Shown: positions 40,443 to 51,467, counted from the stretch's first letter. The stretch is DNA of 64,000 nucleotides from Streptomyces sp. QL37 (GCF_002941025.1 NZ_PTJS01000001.1:4965472-5029471), one strand, 5' to 3'. The notes: generated by a model not told the origin, from the letters alone. Translations and numbers: made by a program.

Positions 40443-40474
40443 CGGCGGGGGCACCTTCACCGGAGCCCCCGCCG
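40443..40474 (+). terminator. hairpin 2 between rpsQ and rplN
   Basis: Perfect 10-bp stem (CGGCGGGGGC 40443-40452, GCCCCCGCCG 40465-40474, 12-nt loop), 28 bases before the rplN start. With hairpin 1 it forms a double structure. Confidence 0.6.
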
Positions 40475-40502
40475 GGAACCGGCAGACGATCAGGAGATAG
40501 AC

Positions 40503-40871
40503 GTGATCCAGCAGGAGTCGCGACTGCGCGTCGCCGACAACACGGGTGCGAAGGAAATTCTCACCATCCGTGTTCTCGGTGGCTCGGGTCGCCGCTACGC
40601 GGGCATCGGTGACGTCATCGTCGCCACCGTCAAGGACGCGATCCCCGGTGGCAACGTGAAGAAGGGTGACGTCGTCAAGGCCGTCATCGTTCGCACCGTC
40701 AAGGAGCGTCGTCGCCCGGATGGCTCGTACATCCGCTTCGACGAGAACGCCGCTGTCATTCTCAAGAACGACGGCGACCCCCGCGGCACCCGTATCTTCG
40801 GCCCGGTGGGCCGTGAGCTGCGCGAGAAGAAGTTCATGAAGATCATCTCGCTCGCGCCGGAGGTGCTGTAA
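40503..40871 (+). CDS. rplN: 50S ribosomal protein L14
   Basis: 122 residues from GTG at 40503 with AGGAGA upstream. [20 protein letters not shown] and [20 protein letters not shown] are hallmark segments. L14 sits at the subunit interface. First gene of the spc group. Confidence 0.98.
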   Translation: MIQQESRLRVADNTGAKEILTIRVLGGSGRRYAGIGDVIVATVKDAIPGGNVKKGDVVKAVIVRTVKERRRPDGSYIRFDENAAVILKNDGDPRGTRIFGPVGRELREKKFMKIISLAPEVL

Positions 40872-40873
40872 GC

Positions 40874-41197
40874 ATGAAGATCAAGAAGGGCGACCTGGTT
40901 CAGGTCATCACCGGTAAGGACAAGGGCAAGCAGGGCAAGGTCATCGTTGCCTTCCCCGCTCAGGACCGTGTCCTCGTCGAGGGTGTCAACCGGGTCAAGA
41001 AGCACACCAAGGCCGGTCAGACGGCTCGCGGTTCGCAGACGGGTGGCATTGTCACCACCGAGGCCCCGATTCACGTCAGCAACGTTCAGCTGGTCGTGGA
41101 GAAGGACGGCAACAAGGTCGTCACCCGCGTCGGCTACCGCTTTGACGACGAGGGCAAGAAGATCCGCGTTGCCAAGCGGACCGGTGAGGACATCTGA
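40874..41197 (+). CDS. rplX: 50S ribosomal protein L24
   Basis: 107 residues; KOW motif at the N-terminus ([20 protein letters not shown]). Assembly initiator of the 50S. Two bases after rplN; stop overlaps rplE by one base. Confidence 0.97.
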   Translation: MKIKKGDLVQVITGKDKGKQGKVIVAFPAQDRVLVEGVNRVKKHTKAGQTARGSQTGGIVTTEAPIHVSNVQLVVEKDGNKVVTRVGYRFDDEGKKIRVAKRTGEDI

Positions 41198-41754
41198 TGA
41201 CGACCACCACTGCGCCGCGTCTCAAGACGCGCTACCGCGAGGAAATCGCCGGCAAGCTGCGTGAGGAGTTCTCGTACGAGAACGTCATGCAGGTCCCCGG
41301 TCTGGTCAAGATCGTGGTCAACATGGGTGTGGGCGACGCCGCCCGCGACTCCAAGCTGATCGACGGTGCCGTCAAGGACCTCACCACGATCACCGGCCAG
41401 AAGCCCGCCGTCACGAAGGCCCGCAAGTCGATCGCGCAGTTCAAGCTGCGCGAGGGGCAGCCGATCGGCTGCCACGTCACCCTCCGTGGTGACCGCATGT
41501 GGGAGTTCCTGGACCGTACGCTGTCGCTCGCGCTTCCGCGTATCCGTGACTTCCGCGGTCTGTCGCCGAAGCAGTTCGACGGCCGTGGCAACTACACCTT
41601 CGGTCTCACGGAGCAGGTCATGTTCCACGAGATCGACCAGGACAAGATCGACCGGGTCCGGGGCATGGACATCACCGTGGTCACCACGGCGACCAACGAC
41701 GACGAGGGTCGTGCCCTGCTTCGTCACCTCGGCTTCCCGTTCAAGGAGAACTGA
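41197..41754 (+). CDS. rplE: 50S ribosomal protein L5
   Basis: 185 residues. Contains [40 protein letters not shown] and the C-terminal [20 protein letters not shown]. Binds 5S rRNA and contacts P-site tRNA. Confidence 0.98.
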   Translation: MTTTTAPRLKTRYREEIAGKLREEFSYENVMQVPGLVKIVVNMGVGDAARDSKLIDGAVKDLTTITGQKPAVTKARKSIAQFKLREGQPIGCHVTLRGDRMWEFLDRTLSLALPRIRDFRGLSPKQFDGRGNYTFGLTEQVMFHEIDQDKIDRVRGMDITVVTTATNDDEGRALLRHLGFPFKEN

Positions 41755-41756
41755 CC

Positions 41757-41942
41757 GTGGCGAAGAAGGCTCTGATCGCTAAGGCCGCCCGTAAGCCGAA
41801 GTTCGGCGTGCGCGGTTACACCCGCTGCCAGCGCTGCGGCCGGCCCCACTCCGTCTACCGCAAGTTCGGCCTCTGCCGCGTGTGCCTTCGTGAGATGGCT
41901 CACCGTGGCGAGCTGCCGGGCGTGACCAAGAGCTCCTGGTAA
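41757..41942 (+). CDS. rpsZ: 30S ribosomal protein S14, zinc type
   Basis: 61 residues from GTG at 41757. The CQRCG and CRVC pairs form the zinc site, so this is the short Zn-containing paralogue; Streptomyces often encode a zinc-independent S14 elsewhere, used under zinc limitation. Two bases after rplE. Confidence 0.96.
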   Translation: MAKKALIAKAARKPKFGVRGYTRCQRCGRPHSVYRKFGLCRVCLREMAHRGELPGVTKSSW

Positions 41943-42163
41943 TCCTCCTTCGCCCTCGGGCGTCGTAGGACCAGAAAGCTCTCGGTAAGTATCCGGTCGG
42001 CAGGAGCCCCGCTCTTCATGCCGTAGGCTTGAAGGGTTGGGCGCCTGCCGCCCTGACCGACTTACTACGCCGTAGGTCCCCGCACCGCACCCGTCCCGCC
42101 ACTGAGTGGGGAGAGGGATGGCGCATACAGGAAACCCCGGCGAGAGAGGCCGAAGGCCAACTC

Positions 42164-42562
42164 ATGACCATGACTGATCCCATCGCAGACATGCTCACGC
42201 GTCTGCGTAACGCGAACTCGGCGTATCACGACGATGTTTCGATGCCGCACAGCAAGATCAAGTCGCACATCGCGGAGATCCTCCAGCAGGAGGGCTTCAT
42301 CACCGGCTGGAAGGTCGAGGACGCCGAGGTCGGTAAGAGCCTCGTTCTCGAGCTGAAGTTCGGGCCGAACCGCGAGCGTTCGATCGCCGGCATCAAGCGC
42401 ATCTCGAAGCCGGGTCTGCGTGTATACGCAAAGTCCACCAATCTGCCGAAGGTTCTCGGCGGCCTGGGCGTGGCGATCATCTCCACGTCCCACGGTCTCC
42501 TGACCGGCCAGCAGGCCAGCAAGAAGGGCGTAGGTGGGGAAGTCCTCGCCTACGTCTGGTAG
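42164..42562 (+). CDS. rpsH: 30S ribosomal protein S8
   Basis: 132 residues from ATG at 42164 ([20 protein letters not shown]), with GAAGG 7 bases upstream; the frame before it is not coding. A second in-frame ATG is at 42170. S8 is a primary 16S binder and, in E. coli, the spc operon repressor. The 221-bp gap upstream may hold an internal promoter (TAGGCT near 42022). Confidence 0.96.
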   Translation: MTMTDPIADMLTRLRNANSAYHDDVSMPHSKIKSHIAEILQQEGFITGWKVEDAEVGKSLVLELKFGPNRERSIAGIKRISKPGLRVYAKSTNLPKVLGGLGVAIISTSHGLLTGQQASKKGVGGEVLAYVW

Positions 42563-42583
42563 TCGGGAACGGAGGAAAAGCTC

Positions 42584-43123
42584 ATGTCGCGAATCGGCAA
42601 GCTCCCCATCCAGGTTCCCGCCGGTGTGGACGTCACCATCGATGGCCGCACGGTCGCGGTGAAGGGCCCGAAGGGTTCCCTCTCGCACACCGTCGCAGCG
42701 CCGATCGAGGTCACCAAGGGTGAGGACGGCGTGCTCAACGTCGTCCGCCCGAACGACGAGCGTCAGAACAAGGCCCTTCACGGCCTGTCCCGCACGCTGG
42801 TGGCGAACATGATCACCGGTGTGACCCAGGGATACAGCAAGGCGCTCGAGATCAGCGGTGTCGGTTACCGCGTCCAGGCGAAGGGCTCCAACCTGGAGTT
42901 CGCCCTGGGCTACAGCCACCCGATCCTCATCGAGGCTCCGGAAGGCATCACCTTCAAGGTCGAGTCGCCCACGAAGCTCAGCGTCGAGGGCATCGACAAG
43001 CAGAAGGTCGGCGAGGTAGCCGCCAACATCCGCAAGCTGCGGAAGCCCGACCCGTACAAGGCCAAGGGCGTCAAGTACGCGGGCGAGGTCATCCGCCGCA
43101 AGGTCGGAAAGGCTGGTAAGTAG
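42584..43123 (+). CDS. rplF: 50S ribosomal protein L6
   Basis: 179 residues. [20 protein letters not shown] start, and the C-terminal [20 protein letters not shown] motif. Located near the sarcin-ricin loop and GTPase-associated centre. Confidence 0.98.
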   Translation: MSRIGKLPIQVPAGVDVTIDGRTVAVKGPKGSLSHTVAAPIEVTKGEDGVLNVVRPNDERQNKALHGLSRTLVANMITGVTQGYSKALEISGVGYRVQAKGSNLEFALGYSHPILIEAPEGITFKVESPTKLSVEGIDKQKVGEVAANIRKLRKPDPYKAKGVKYAGEVIRRKVGKAGK

Positions 43124-43125
43124 CC

Positions 43126-43509
43126 ATGGCATACGGTGTGAAGATCGCCAAGGGCGACGCGTACAAGCGTGCCGCTCTCAAGCGGCGCCACATCCGCGTC
43201 CGCAAGCACATCTCCGGTTCGCCGGAGCGTCCCCGCTTGGTCGTGACGCGTTCCAACCGCCACATCGTGGCCCAGGTCATCGACGACATCGCGGGCCACA
43301 CGCTCGCGTCGGCGTCGACCCTGGACACCTCGATCCGTGGTGCGGAGGGTGACAAGAGCGCCCAGGCCAAGCAGGTCGGCGCCCTGGTCGCCGAGCGTGC
43401 CAAGGCCGCAGGCGTCGAGGCCGTCGTGTTTGACCGCGGTGGTAACCAGTACGCCGGGCGGATTGCCGCTCTGGCTGACGCCGCCCGTGAAGCCGGGCTG
43501 AAGTTCTAA
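43126..43509 (+). CDS. rplR: 50S ribosomal protein L18
   Basis: 127 residues; [20 protein letters not shown] and [20 protein letters not shown] are the conserved parts. Binds 5S rRNA with L5. Two bases after rplF. Confidence 0.98.
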   Translation: MAYGVKIAKGDAYKRAALKRRHIRVRKHISGSPERPRLVVTRSNRHIVAQVIDDIAGHTLASASTLDTSIRGAEGDKSAQAKQVGALVAERAKAAGVEAVVFDRGGNQYAGRIAALADAAREAGLKF

Positions 43510-43556
43510 GCCCCGGTTCCAACGCACAGCGGACGTAACAGAGAGAGGTAAATCCA

Positions 43557-44159
43557 ATGGCTGGACCCCAGCGCCGCGGAAGCGGTGCCGGTGGCGGCGA
43601 GCGGCGGGACCGGAAGGGCCGTGACGGTGGCGCAGCCGCCGAGAAGACCGCGTACGTCGAGCGCGTCGTCGCGATCAACCGCGTCGCCAAGGTAGTGAAG
43701 GGTGGTCGTCGCTTCAGCTTCACCGCGCTGGTCGTGGTGGGCGATGGTGACGGCACCGTCGGTGTCGGATACGGCAAGGCCAAGGAAGTTCCCGCGGCCA
43801 TCGCCAAGGGCGTCGAAGAGGCCAAGAAGAGCTTCTTCAAGGTCCCGCGTATCCAGGGCACCATCCCTCACCCGATCCAGGGCGAGAAGGCTGCGGGCGT
43901 CGTCCTGCTCAAGCCTGCTTCCCCCGGTACCGGTGTTATCGCCGGTGGCCCGGTGCGCGCCGTTCTGGAGTGCGCCGGCGTTCACGACATCCTGTCGAAG
44001 TCGCTCGGTTCTTCGAACCCGATCAACATCGTGCACGCGACCGTGGCGGCCCTCCAGGGCCTGCAGCGTCCCGAGGAGATCGCGGCCCGCCGCGGTCTGC
44101 CCCTCGAGGACGTCGCCCCCGCGGCTCTGCTCCGTGCGCGTGCGGGAGCGGGTGCGTAA
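43557..44159 (+). CDS. rpsE: 30S ribosomal protein S5
   Basis: 200 residues. A Gly/Arg-rich N-terminal extension (about 1-35), then [20 protein letters not shown], whose KGGRR loop is the spectinomycin-related region and looks wild type, and [20 protein letters not shown]. Stop overlaps rpmD by one base. Confidence 0.97.
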   Translation: MAGPQRRGSGAGGGERRDRKGRDGGAAAEKTAYVERVVAINRVAKVVKGGRRFSFTALVVVGDGDGTVGVGYGKAKEVPAAIAKGVEEAKKSFFKVPRIQGTIPHPIQGEKAAGVVLLKPASPGTGVIAGGPVRAVLECAGVHDILSKSLGSSNPINIVHATVAALQGLQRPEEIAARRGLPLEDVAPAALLRARAGAGA

Positions 44160-44341
44160 TGGCTCGCCTCAAGATCACGCAGACGAAGTCGTACATCGGC
44201 AGCAAGCAGAACCACCGCGACACCCTGCGTTCGCTCGGGCTCAAGCGCCTGAACGACTCGGTTGTCAAGGAGGACCGCCCCGAGTTCCGCGGAATGGTTC
44301 AGACCGTCCGCCACCTCGTGACGGTTGAGGAGGTTGACTGA
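44159..44341 (+). CDS. rpmD: 50S ribosomal protein L30
   Basis: 60 residues from ATG at 44159, [20 protein letters not shown] to VEEVD. Small late-assembling 50S protein. Coupled to rpsE by a one-base overlap. Confidence 0.97.
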   Translation: MARLKITQTKSYIGSKQNHRDTLRSLGLKRLNDSVVKEDRPEFRGMVQTVRHLVTVEEVD

Positions 44342-44342
44342 C

Positions 44343-44798
44343 ATGGCGGAGAACAGCCCGCTGAAGGCCCACAACCTCCGGCCTGCCCCGGGCGCCAAGA
44401 CCGCCAAGACCCGTGTGGGTCGTGGTGAGGCGTCCAAGGGTAAGACCGCAGGCCGTGGTACCAAGGGTACGAAGGCTCGTTACCAGGTTCCGGAGCGCTT
44501 CGAGGGTGGGCAGATGCCCCTCCACATGCGTCTCCCGAAGCTCAAGGGCTTCAAGAACCCGTTCCGCACGGAGTACCAGGTCGTGAACCTGGACAAGCTC
44601 GCGACGCTCTACCCCGAGGGTGGAGAGGTCACGGTGGCCGACCTGGTCGCCAAGGGCGCTGTGCGCAACAACCACCTCGTCAAGGTCCTCGGACAGGGCG
44701 AGATCTCCGTGGCGCTGCAGGTTTCGGTTGACGCCGTCTCCGGCTCCGCCAAGGAGAAGATCGCCGCTGCCGGCGGCACCGTCACCGAACTCGTCTGA
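44343..44798 (+). CDS. rplO: 50S ribosomal protein L15
   Basis: 151 residues from ATG at 44343, one base after rpm[21 protein letters not shown] and [20 protein letters not shown] at the N-terminus. Last gene before a hairpin terminator and secY. Confidence 0.97.
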   Translation: MAENSPLKAHNLRPAPGAKTAKTRVGRGEASKGKTAGRGTKGTKARYQVPERFEGGQMPLHMRLPKLKGFKNPFRTEYQVVNLDKLATLYPEGGEVTVADLVAKGAVRNNHLVKVLGQGEISVALQVSVDAVSGSAKEKIAAAGGTVTELV

Positions 44799-44832
44799 GA
44801 CAACTCGGACAGGGCTGTGGCCTGAACACCCG

Positions 44833-44866
44833 ACCGGGGATGCCTCTCATTTGGGGCATCCCCGGT
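44833..44866 (+). terminator. terminator after rplO
   Basis: Perfect 12-bp stem ACCGGGGATGCC / GGCATCCCCGGT with a 10-nt loop, followed by TGGTCGTTCC. It separates the spc ribosomal genes from secY, which then needs its own promoter in 44867-45022. Confidence 0.8.
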
Positions 44867-45022
44867 TGGTCGTTCCTAGGGGGGCATGTACGCCGGTAAG
44901 GTGGCGTGCACTGTTGCTGTGGTAAGTCCTGGGCAAGAGCCCGGGGTCCTTTGGCTGTTACGTAATCGTCGATCCTCAAGACCGTCACCTCACGCTTTTG
45001 CGCGGGGGTCGCAGGAGGCACC

Positions 45023-46342
45023 GTGCTCACCGCGTTCGCCCGGGCGTTCAAGACGCCCGACCTGCGCAAGAAGCTGCTCTTCACGCTCGGCATCATCGTG
45101 CTCTACCGTCTCGGTGCGCACATTCCCGTACCGGGGGTGAGCTACGAGAACGTCCAGACCTGTGTTGACCAGGCCAGTCAGGGCAACAACAGCCTGTTCG
45201 GTCTGGTGAACATGTTCAGCGGTGGTGCACTGCTGCAGATCACGATCTTCGCGCTCGGCATCATGCCGTACATCACGGCCAGCATCATTCTCCAGCTGCT
45301 GACCGTCGTCATCCCCAGGCTCGAAGCCCTCAAGAAGGAGGGGCAGTCGGGCACGGCCAAGATCACGCAGTACACGCGTTATCTGACCGTCGCGCTGGCC
45401 ATCCTCCAGGGCACCGGCCTGGTGGCGACCGCCCGCAGCGGCGCCCTCTTCAGCGGGTGCTCCGTCGCCGACCAGGTGGTCCCGAACCAGTCGATCTTCA
45501 CGACGATCGTCATGGTGATCACCATGACCGCCGGTACCGCCGCCGTCATGTGGCTCGGTGAGCTCATCACCGACCGCGGCATCGGCAACGGCATGTCGAT
45601 CCTGATGTTCATCTCGATCGCCGCCAGCTTCCCCGGCGCCCTCTGGGCCATCAAGCAGTCCGGCAAACTGGCCGACGGCTGGATCGAGTTCATCACCGTC
45701 ATCCTCATCGGCTTCGTGATGGTCGGCCTCGTCGTCTTCGTCGAACAGGCCCAGCGCCGCGTTCCGGTGCAGTACGCGAAGCGGATGATCGGGCGCCGGT
45801 CCTACGGTGGTACGTCCACTTACATCCCGCTGAAGGTGAACCAGGCGGGTGTGATTCCCGTCATCTTCGCTTCTTCGCTGCTATATATCCCTGCTCTAAT
45901 CGTTCAGTTCTCCAACTCCACCGCGGGCTGGGCGACCTGGATTCAGGACCACTTCGTCAAGGGCGACCACCCGTACTACATCGCGACGTACTTCCTGTTG
46001 ATCGTGTTCTTCGCATTCTTCTATGTGGCGATCTCGTTCAACCCCGAGGAAGTCGCGGACAACATGAAGAAGTATGGTGGCTTCATCCCGGGTATCCGGG
46101 CAGGTCGACCTACTGCCGAGTATCTGAGCTACGTGCTCAACCGGATCACTTGGCCGGGCTCGCTGTACCTGGGTCTGATCGCTCTGGTGCCGACGATGGC
46201 GTTGGCAGGCTTCGGTGGCGCTAACCAGAACTTCCCGTTCGGCGGGACGAGCATCCTGATCATCGTGGGTGTGGGTCTGGAGACCGTGAAGCAGATCGAG
46301 AGTCAGCTCCAGCAGCGCAATTACGAAGGGTTCCTCCGCTGA
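45023..46342 (+). CDS. secY: protein translocase subunit SecY
   Basis: 439 residues from GTG at 45023 with CAGGAGG upstream. Ten hydrophobic segments fit the SecYEG channel. Conserved parts: RLGAHIPVPGVSYENVQTCV, IMPYITASIILQLL, and the cytoplasmic loop RRSYGGTSTYIPLKVNQAGV. Stop overlaps adk by one base. Confidence 0.98.
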   Translation: MLTAFARAFKTPDLRKKLLFTLGIIVLYRLGAHIPVPGVSYENVQTCVDQASQGNNSLFGLVNMFSGGALLQITIFALGIMPYITASIILQLLTVVIPRLEALKKEGQSGTAKITQYTRYLTVALAILQGTGLVATARSGALFSGCSVADQVVPNQSIFTTIVMVITMTAGTAAVMWLGELITDRGIGNGMSILMFISIAASFPGALWAIKQSGKLADGWIEFITVILIGFVMVGLVVFVEQAQRRVPVQYAKRMIGRRSYGGTSTYIPLKVNQAGVIPVIFASSLLYIPALIVQFSNSTAGWATWIQDHFVKGDHPYYIATYFLLIVFFAFFYVAISFNPEEVADNMKKYGGFIPGIRAGRPTAEYLSYVLNRITWPGSLYLGLIALVPTMALAGFGGANQNFPFGGTSILIIVGVGLETVKQIESQLQQRNYEGFLR

Positions 46343-47001
46343 TGCGAATCGTCCTCGTCGGGCCGCCCGGTGCCGGCAAGGGAACGCAGGCTGCGTTCCT
46401 TGCCAAGAATCTGTCGATTCCGCACATCTCCACGGGCGACCTCTTCCGCGCCAACATCAGCCAGGGCACCGACCTTGGCAAGCAGGCCCGCGCCTTCATG
46501 GACGCGGGACAGCTGGTGCCGGACGAAGTCACCATCGCGATGGCCAAGGACCGCATGTCCCAGTCGGACGCCGAGAACGGCTTCCTCCTGGACGGCTTCC
46601 CCCGCAATGTGGGGCAGGCCGCGGCACTCGACGAGATGCTGCACAGTGAGGGCGTCAAGCTCGACGCGGTTCTTGACCTCGAGGTCCCCGAGGACGAGGT
46701 GGTCAAGCGCATCGCCGGCCGCCGTATCTGCCGTAACGACAGCGCGCACGTCTTCCACGTGACGTACAACCCGCCGAAGGCCGAGGGTGTCTGCGACGCC
46801 TGCGGCGGCGAGCTGTACCAGCGTGACGACGACACCGAGGAGACGGTCCGTACCCGTCTCGAGGTCTACCACACGCAGACCGAGCCGATCATCGACTACT
46901 ACCGGTCCCAGGGCCTGGTCGTGACGATCTCCGCGCTCGGCAAGGTCACCGAGGTGACCGAGCGGGCCATGGAGGCCCTCAAGAAGTCCGACGAGGGCTG
47001 A
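46342..47001 (+). CDS. adk: adenylate kinase
   Basis: 219 residues. P-loop GPPGAGKGTQ (about 7-16), ISTGDLFR for AMP, and a long LID domain with three cysteines (RRICRND...CDACG), one fewer than the four-Cys zinc LID. Converts ATP and AMP to two ADP. Translationally coupled to secY. Confidence 0.98.
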   Translation: MRIVLVGPPGAGKGTQAAFLAKNLSIPHISTGDLFRANISQGTDLGKQARAFMDAGQLVPDEVTIAMAKDRMSQSDAENGFLLDGFPRNVGQAAALDEMLHSEGVKLDAVLDLEVPEDEVVKRIAGRRICRNDSAHVFHVTYNPPKAEGVCDACGGELYQRDDDTEETVRTRLEVYHTQTEPIIDYYRSQGLVVTISALGKVTEVTERAMEALKKSDEG

Positions 47002-47025
47002 CCACCCCCAGCAGAACCACGCAGC

Positions 47026-47055
47026 CGGCCGCGGCGCCCTCGGGCGTCGCGGCCG
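47026..47055 (+). terminator. adk-map intergenic terminator
   Basis: 13-bp stem with one G-U pair (arms 47026-47038 and 47043-47055), followed by ACTGTTTT, the best U-tract in the region. map must then use a promoter within 47060-47125 or depend on read-through. Confidence 0.7.
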
Positions 47056-47125
47056 ACTGTTTTGGCGCCGTATCGTGGAGTACGGCTCCATCCGTTTCCC
47101 TTCGTACGCAGAGAGGCGCCGCGCA

Positions 47126-47962
47126 ATGGTGCAGATCAAGACCCCCGAGCAGATCGCGAAGATGCGCGAGGCGGGCCTCGTGGTCGCTGCCATTCACGCC
47201 GCCACCCGTGAGGCGGCCGTCCCCGGCGCCACGACGAAGGACCTGGACGAGGTCGCCCGCAAGGTGATCGCGGACCACGGCGCGAAGTCGAACTTCCTCG
47301 GTTACGGCGGATTCCCCGCGACGATCTGCACCTCGGTCAACGAGGTCGTCGTCCACGGCATCCCGGACGAGAAGACCGTCCTGAAGGACGGCGACATCAT
47401 CTCGATCGACGCCGGCGCGATCATCGACGGCTGGCACGGCGACGCGGCGTACACGGCCTTCGTGGGCACCGGTCACGCCCCGGAGCTCGTCGAGCTCTCC
47501 CGGGTGACCGAGGAGTCGATGTGGGCCGGGATCGCCGCGATGAAGGTGAACAACCGGCTCGTCGACATCTCGAAGGCCATCGAGTCCTACATCCGCCGTC
47601 AGCCCCGCCCGGCGACCGGCAAGTACGGGATCATCGAGGACTACGGCGGCCACGGCATCGGCACCGAGATGCACATGGACCCGCACCTGCTGAACTACGT
47701 CTCGCGCAAGCGGGGCAAGGGCATCAAGCTGGTCCCCGGCGTCTGCCTGGCCATCGAGCCGATGGTCTCGCTGGGTACCGCTCAGACGAAGGTCCTCGCC
47801 GACGAGTGGACGGTCCTCACGACCGACGGCACCTGGTCCTCGCACTGGGAGCACTCGATCGCCCTCACGGAACAGGGCCCGCTGGTCCTGACCTCCCCGG
47901 ACTGCGGCCGGGCGAAGCTGGCCCAGTACGGGGTCGAGGCCGCGCCGGACCCGCTCGCCTGA
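47126..47962 (+). CDS. map: methionine aminopeptidase, type I
   Basis: 278 residues from ATG at 47126 (MVQIKTPEQIAKMREAGLVV) with GAGAGG upstream. Metal ligands are seen in SIDAGAIIDGWHGDAAYT (two Asp), GGHGIGTEMH (His), IEPMVS and the late Glu in HWEHSIAL. Removes initiator Met from nascent proteins. Confidence 0.97.
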   Translation: MVQIKTPEQIAKMREAGLVVAAIHAATREAAVPGATTKDLDEVARKVIADHGAKSNFLGYGGFPATICTSVNEVVVHGIPDEKTVLKDGDIISIDAGAIIDGWHGDAAYTAFVGTGHAPELVELSRVTEESMWAGIAAMKVNNRLVDISKAIESYIRRQPRPATGKYGIIEDYGGHGIGTEMHMDPHLLNYVSRKRGKGIKLVPGVCLAIEPMVSLGTAQTKVLADEWTVLTTDGTWSSHWEHSIALTEQGPLVLTSPDCGRAKLAQYGVEAAPDPLA

Positions 47963-48164
47963 CGTTCCGGCCCGTCGTACCGGCCTGACGCCCACCAGGA
48001 CTGTCCGGCTGATCCGTGTCTAAGGATCAGAGGAAGTGGGCAAACTTGACGGATTCGTCTTTTGGAGTCCGCTGACGTAGACTGACTCGTCGGCTCTCGT
48101 GCATCCGTGTGTCTTCATGCGGCGGGCGTGAGTCGATCAAGGTAGCCGATTCGAAAGGCGAAGC

Positions 48165-48386
48165 GTGGCCAAGAAGCAAGGTGCCATCGAAATTGAGGGC
48201 ACCGTGATCGAGTCCCTCCCGAACGCCATGTTCAAGGTGGAACTCCAGAACGGTCACAAAGTCCTCGCGCACATCAGCGGCAAGATGCGGATGCACTACA
48301 TCCGTATCCTCCCGGATGACCGGGTCGTCGTGGAGCTGTCTCCGTACGACCTGACGCGTGGCCGGATCGTCTACCGGTACAAGTAG
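48165..48386 (+). CDS. infA: translation initiation factor IF-1
   Basis: 73 residues from GTG at 48165. OB fold: [40 protein letters not shown]. Blocks the A site during initiation. The 202-bp gap before it contains TTGACG and TAGACT hexamers, but 26 bp apart. Confidence 0.98.
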   Translation: MAKKQGAIEIEGTVIESLPNAMFKVELQNGHKVLAHISGKMRMHYIRILPDDRVVVELSPYDLTRGRIVYRYK

Positions 48387-48446
48387 ATCTTGCCGCCATC
48401 CCGCTTCGGCGTGGTGAGGGCACTGACCCGGAGAACCTGACATCCC

Positions 48447-48560
48447 ATGAAGGTCAAGCCGAGCGTCAAGAAGATCTGCGACAAGTGCAAGGTGATCCGC
48501 CGTCACGGCCGGGTCATGGTCATCTGCGACAACCTGCGCCACAAGCAGCGCCAGGGCTGA
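48447..48560 (+). CDS. rpmJ: 50S ribosomal protein L36, zinc type
   Basis: 37 residues: [20 protein letters not shown] then [17 protein letters not shown]. Three Cys and one His (CDKC, C, H) form the zinc site, so this is the C+ paralogue. GGAG lies 14 bases before the ATG. Lies between infA and rpsM as in most bacteria. Confidence 0.97.
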   Translation: MKVKPSVKKICDKCKVIRRHGRVMVICDNLRHKQRQG

Positions 48561-48757
48561 CGCACGACCACCTGCATCTCGCAGTTCTTCGCGCGACGCA
48601 CGTAAACGTACATACGCAGAGCCCGTCCAAGCTTCGGCTGACGACACCTCCGGCGGGGGCCGGGGACCCGGGCGTACCACCTCTTCCCACGCGGACGAGG
48701 TCGGCGTTCGGGAGTGGCACTGTGGAAGACCCCCGAAATAACAACTGGAGCCATTGA

Positions 48758-49138
48758 ATGGCACGCGTTTCAGGTGTTGACATCCCGCGCGAAAAGCGCG
48801 TGGAGGTTGCCCTCACCTACGTCTTCGGTATCGGGCGCACCCGGTCCAAGGAGATCCTCGCCACCACCGGCGTGAACCCGAACACCCGCGTTCGTGACCT
48901 GGCCGAAGAGGACCTGGTCAAGATCCGCGAGTACGTCGACGCCAACCTTCGCACCGAGGGTGACCTTCGCCGCGAGATCCAGGGCGACATCCGCCGCAAG
49001 ATCGAGATCGGCTGCTACCAGGGCATCCGGCACCGTCGCGGTCTGCCGGTCCACGGTCAGCGCACCAGCACGAACGCGCGTACCCGCAAGGGCCCGCGTC
49101 GCGCCATCGCCGGTAAGAAGAAGCCGGGCAAGAAGTAG
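48758..49138 (+). CDS. rpsM: 30S ribosomal protein S13
   Basis: 126 residues. [20 protein letters not shown] start and the tRNA-contacting basic C-terminus [21 protein letters not shown] upstream. Begins the alpha group rpsM-rpsK-rpoA-rplQ, 197 bp after rpmJ. Confidence 0.98.
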   Translation: MARVSGVDIPREKRVEVALTYVFGIGRTRSKEILATTGVNPNTRVRDLAEEDLVKIREYVDANLRTEGDLRREIQGDIRRKIEIGCYQGIRHRRGLPVHGQRTSTNARTRKGPRRAIAGKKKPGKK

Positions 49139-49242
49139 TCCTCAGCGGACGCACTGCGGATCTCCGGTCGTCCGGGGCCCGCGGAAACCAGCGGTCTTCG
49201 CTGTAGGACCGATCACCTCCCCTCTCCATCTGGAGTCAAGAC

Positions 49243-49647
49243 ATGCCCCCCAAGGGTCGTCAGGGCGCAGCCAAGAAGGTGCGTCGCAAGGAAAAGAAGA
49301 ACGTCGCTCACGGGCACGCCCACATCAAGAGCACGTTCAACAACACCATCGTCTCGATCACGGACCCCTCGGGCAACGTGATCTCCTGGGCCTCCGCCGG
49401 CCACGTCGGCTTCAAGGGCTCGCGCAAGTCCACCCCCTTCGCCGCGCAGATGGCCGCCGAGTCGGCCGCCCGCCGCGCGCAGGAGCACGGCATGCGCAAG
49501 GTCGACGTCTTCGTGAAGGGTCCGGGCTCCGGCCGCGAGACCGCGATCCGCTCCCTCCAGGCCACGGGCCTCGAGGTCGGTTCGATCCAGGACGTCACCC
49601 CGACGCCGCACAACGGCTGCCGTCCGCCGAAGCGTCGCCGCGTCTGA
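49243..49647 (+). CDS. rpsK: 30S ribosomal protein S11
   Basis: 134 residues. [20 protein letters not shown] and [18 protein letters not shown] at the C-terminus are diagnostic. Lines the mRNA exit of the platform. GGAG 8 bases before the ATG. Confidence 0.98.
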   Translation: MPPKGRQGAAKKVRRKEKKNVAHGHAHIKSTFNNTIVSITDPSGNVISWASAGHVGFKGSRKSTPFAAQMAAESAARRAQEHGMRKVDVFVKGPGSGRETAIRSLQATGLEVGSIQDVTPTPHNGCRPPKRRRV

Positions 49648-49784
49648 TCCGTCACGGCCGGTGACGGTCGTGCGTCAGTAGCGTCGGATCCGGGCGGTAT
49701 GTCCTTCCCAGGGCGTGCCGCCCGTATCCTTGTTTCATCTGTCGGGCATCAAATAGTGGGTGCCCACGACTGAAGGATTCCTTC

Positions 49785-50807
49785 ATGCTTATCGCTCAGC
49801 GTCCGTCGCTGACCGAAGAGGTCGTCGACGAGTTCCGCTCCCGGTTCGTGATCGAGCCGCTGGAGCCGGGCTTCGGTTACACCCTCGGCAACTCCCTGCG
49901 TCGTACCCTCCTCTCCTCGATCCCCGGTGCCGCTGTCACCAGCATCCGGATCGACGGTGTCCTGCACGAGTTCACCACCGTGCCGGGCGTCAAGGAGGAC
50001 GTGACCGACCTCATCCTCAACATCAAGCAGCTGGTCGTCTCCTCGGAGCACGACGAGCCGGTCGTGATGTACCTGCGCAAGCAGGGTCCCGGCCTGGTCA
50101 CCGCTGCCGACATCGCTCCGCCGGCCGGTGTCGAGGTCCACAACCCGGACCTCGTCCTGGCCACGCTGAACGGCAAGGGCAAGCTGGAGATGGAGCTGAC
50201 CGTCGAGCGCGGTCGCGGCTACGTCTCCGCCGTCCAGAACAAGCAGGTGGGCCAGGAGATCGGCCGTATTCCGGTCGACTCCATCTACTCGCCGGTGCTC
50301 AAGGTCACGTACAAGGTCGAGGCGACCCGTGTCGAGCAGCGCACCGACTTCGACAAGCTGATCGTCGACGTCGAGACCAAGCAGGCCATGCGTCCCCGTG
50401 ACGCCATGGCGTCGGCCGGTAAGACCCTGGTCGAGCTGTTCGGTCTGGCGCGCGAGCTCAACATCGACGCCGAGGGCATCGACATGGGCCCGTCCCCGAC
50501 GGACGCCGCGCTCGCCGCCGATCTGGCGCTGCCGATCGAGGAGCTCGAGCTCACGGTCCGTTCGTACAACTGCCTCAAGCGCGAGGGCATCCACTCCGTG
50601 GGTGAGCTCGTCGCCCGCTCCGAGGCCGACCTGCTCGACATCCGCAACTTCGGTGCGAAGTCGATCGACGAGGTCAAGGCGAAGCTGGCCGGTATGGGCC
50701 TCGCGCTCAAGGACTCGCCTCCCGGCTTCGACCCGACCGCCGCCGCGGACGCCTTCGGCGCGGACGACGACGCGGACGCCGGTTTCGTGGAGACCGAGCA
50801 GTACTGA
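49785..50807 (+). CDS. rpoA: RNA polymerase alpha subunit
   Basis: 340 residues. N-terminal assembly domain with [20 protein letters not shown], a linker around 230-250, and the C-terminal domain [20 protein letters not shown] that binds UP elements and activators. Acidic tail after residue 315. Between rpsK and rplQ, the standard alpha order. Confidence 0.98.
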   Translation: MLIAQRPSLTEEVVDEFRSRFVIEPLEPGFGYTLGNSLRRTLLSSIPGAAVTSIRIDGVLHEFTTVPGVKEDVTDLILNIKQLVVSSEHDEPVVMYLRKQGPGLVTAADIAPPAGVEVHNPDLVLATLNGKGKLEMELTVERGRGYVSAVQNKQVGQEIGRIPVDSIYSPVLKVTYKVEATRVEQRTDFDKLIVDVETKQAMRPRDAMASAGKTLVELFGLARELNIDAEGIDMGPSPTDAALAADLALPIEELELTVRSYNCLKREGIHSVGELVARSEADLLDIRNFGAKSIDEVKAKLAGMGLALKDSPPGFDPTAAADAFGADDDADAGFVETEQY

Positions 50808-50942
50808 GCCGCCTCCCGGCAGGGGGTGCCTGATGTCCAGGCGCCCCCCACCGGGCCAGTAAGGACTTCCGCGGGGCGGCCGCCTCGCGGGAACTGACAC
50901 CGGTACCTGATACGGCCGGTGCAGCACACAAGGAGAAAAACC

Positions 50943-51449
50943 ATGCCTCAGCCCGCCAAGGGTGCCCGTCTGGGCGGCAGCGCTGCGCACGAGAAGCTTC
51001 TTCTCATCAACCTCGCGAAGTCGCTGTTCGAGCACGGCCGCATCACCACGACCGAGGCCAAGGCCCGCCGCCTGCGTCCGGTCGCCGAGCGTTTCATCAC
51101 CAAGGCGAAGAAGGGCGACATCCACAACCGTCGCCTGGTGCTGCAGTCGATCACGGACAAGGGCATCGTGCACACGCTCTTCACCGAGATCGCCCCGCGG
51201 TACGAGAACCGCCCCGGTGGTTACACCCGCATCACCAAGATCGGCAACCGTCGTGGCGACAACGCCCCGATGGCCGTCATCGAGCTGGTCGAGGCGCTGA
51301 CCGTGGCCCAGCAGGCCACCGGTGAGGCCGAGGCCGCGACGAAGCGCGCCGTCAAGGAAGACGCCCTCAAGAAGGACGAGGCTCCGGCCGAGACCGTCGA
51401 GGACGCCAAGCCGGCCGACGCCGCTGCTGAGGAGTCCAAGGACGCCTGA
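50943..51449 (+). CDS. rplQ: 50S ribosomal protein L17
   Basis: 168 residues from ATG at 50943 with AAGGAG. The core ([20 protein letters not shown] to IELVEALTV) is about 120 residues. The remaining about 45 are an acidic/Ala/Lys-rich extension common in actinobacteria. Confidence 0.97.
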   Translation: MPQPAKGARLGGSAAHEKLLLINLAKSLFEHGRITTTEAKARRLRPVAERFITKAKKGDIHNRRLVLQSITDKGIVHTLFTEIAPRYENRPGGYTRITKIGNRRGDNAPMAVIELVEALTVAQQATGEAEAATKRAVKEDALKKDEAPAETVEDAKPADAAAEESKDA

Positions 51450-51467
51450 GCGTCCTGAGACCCAGGT

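Noticed and set aside
48046..48083. TTGACG and TAGACT upstream of infA as a promoter.
   Set aside because: The 26-bp spacing is far from the 16-18 bp needed, so only one of the two hexamers, if any, can be used.
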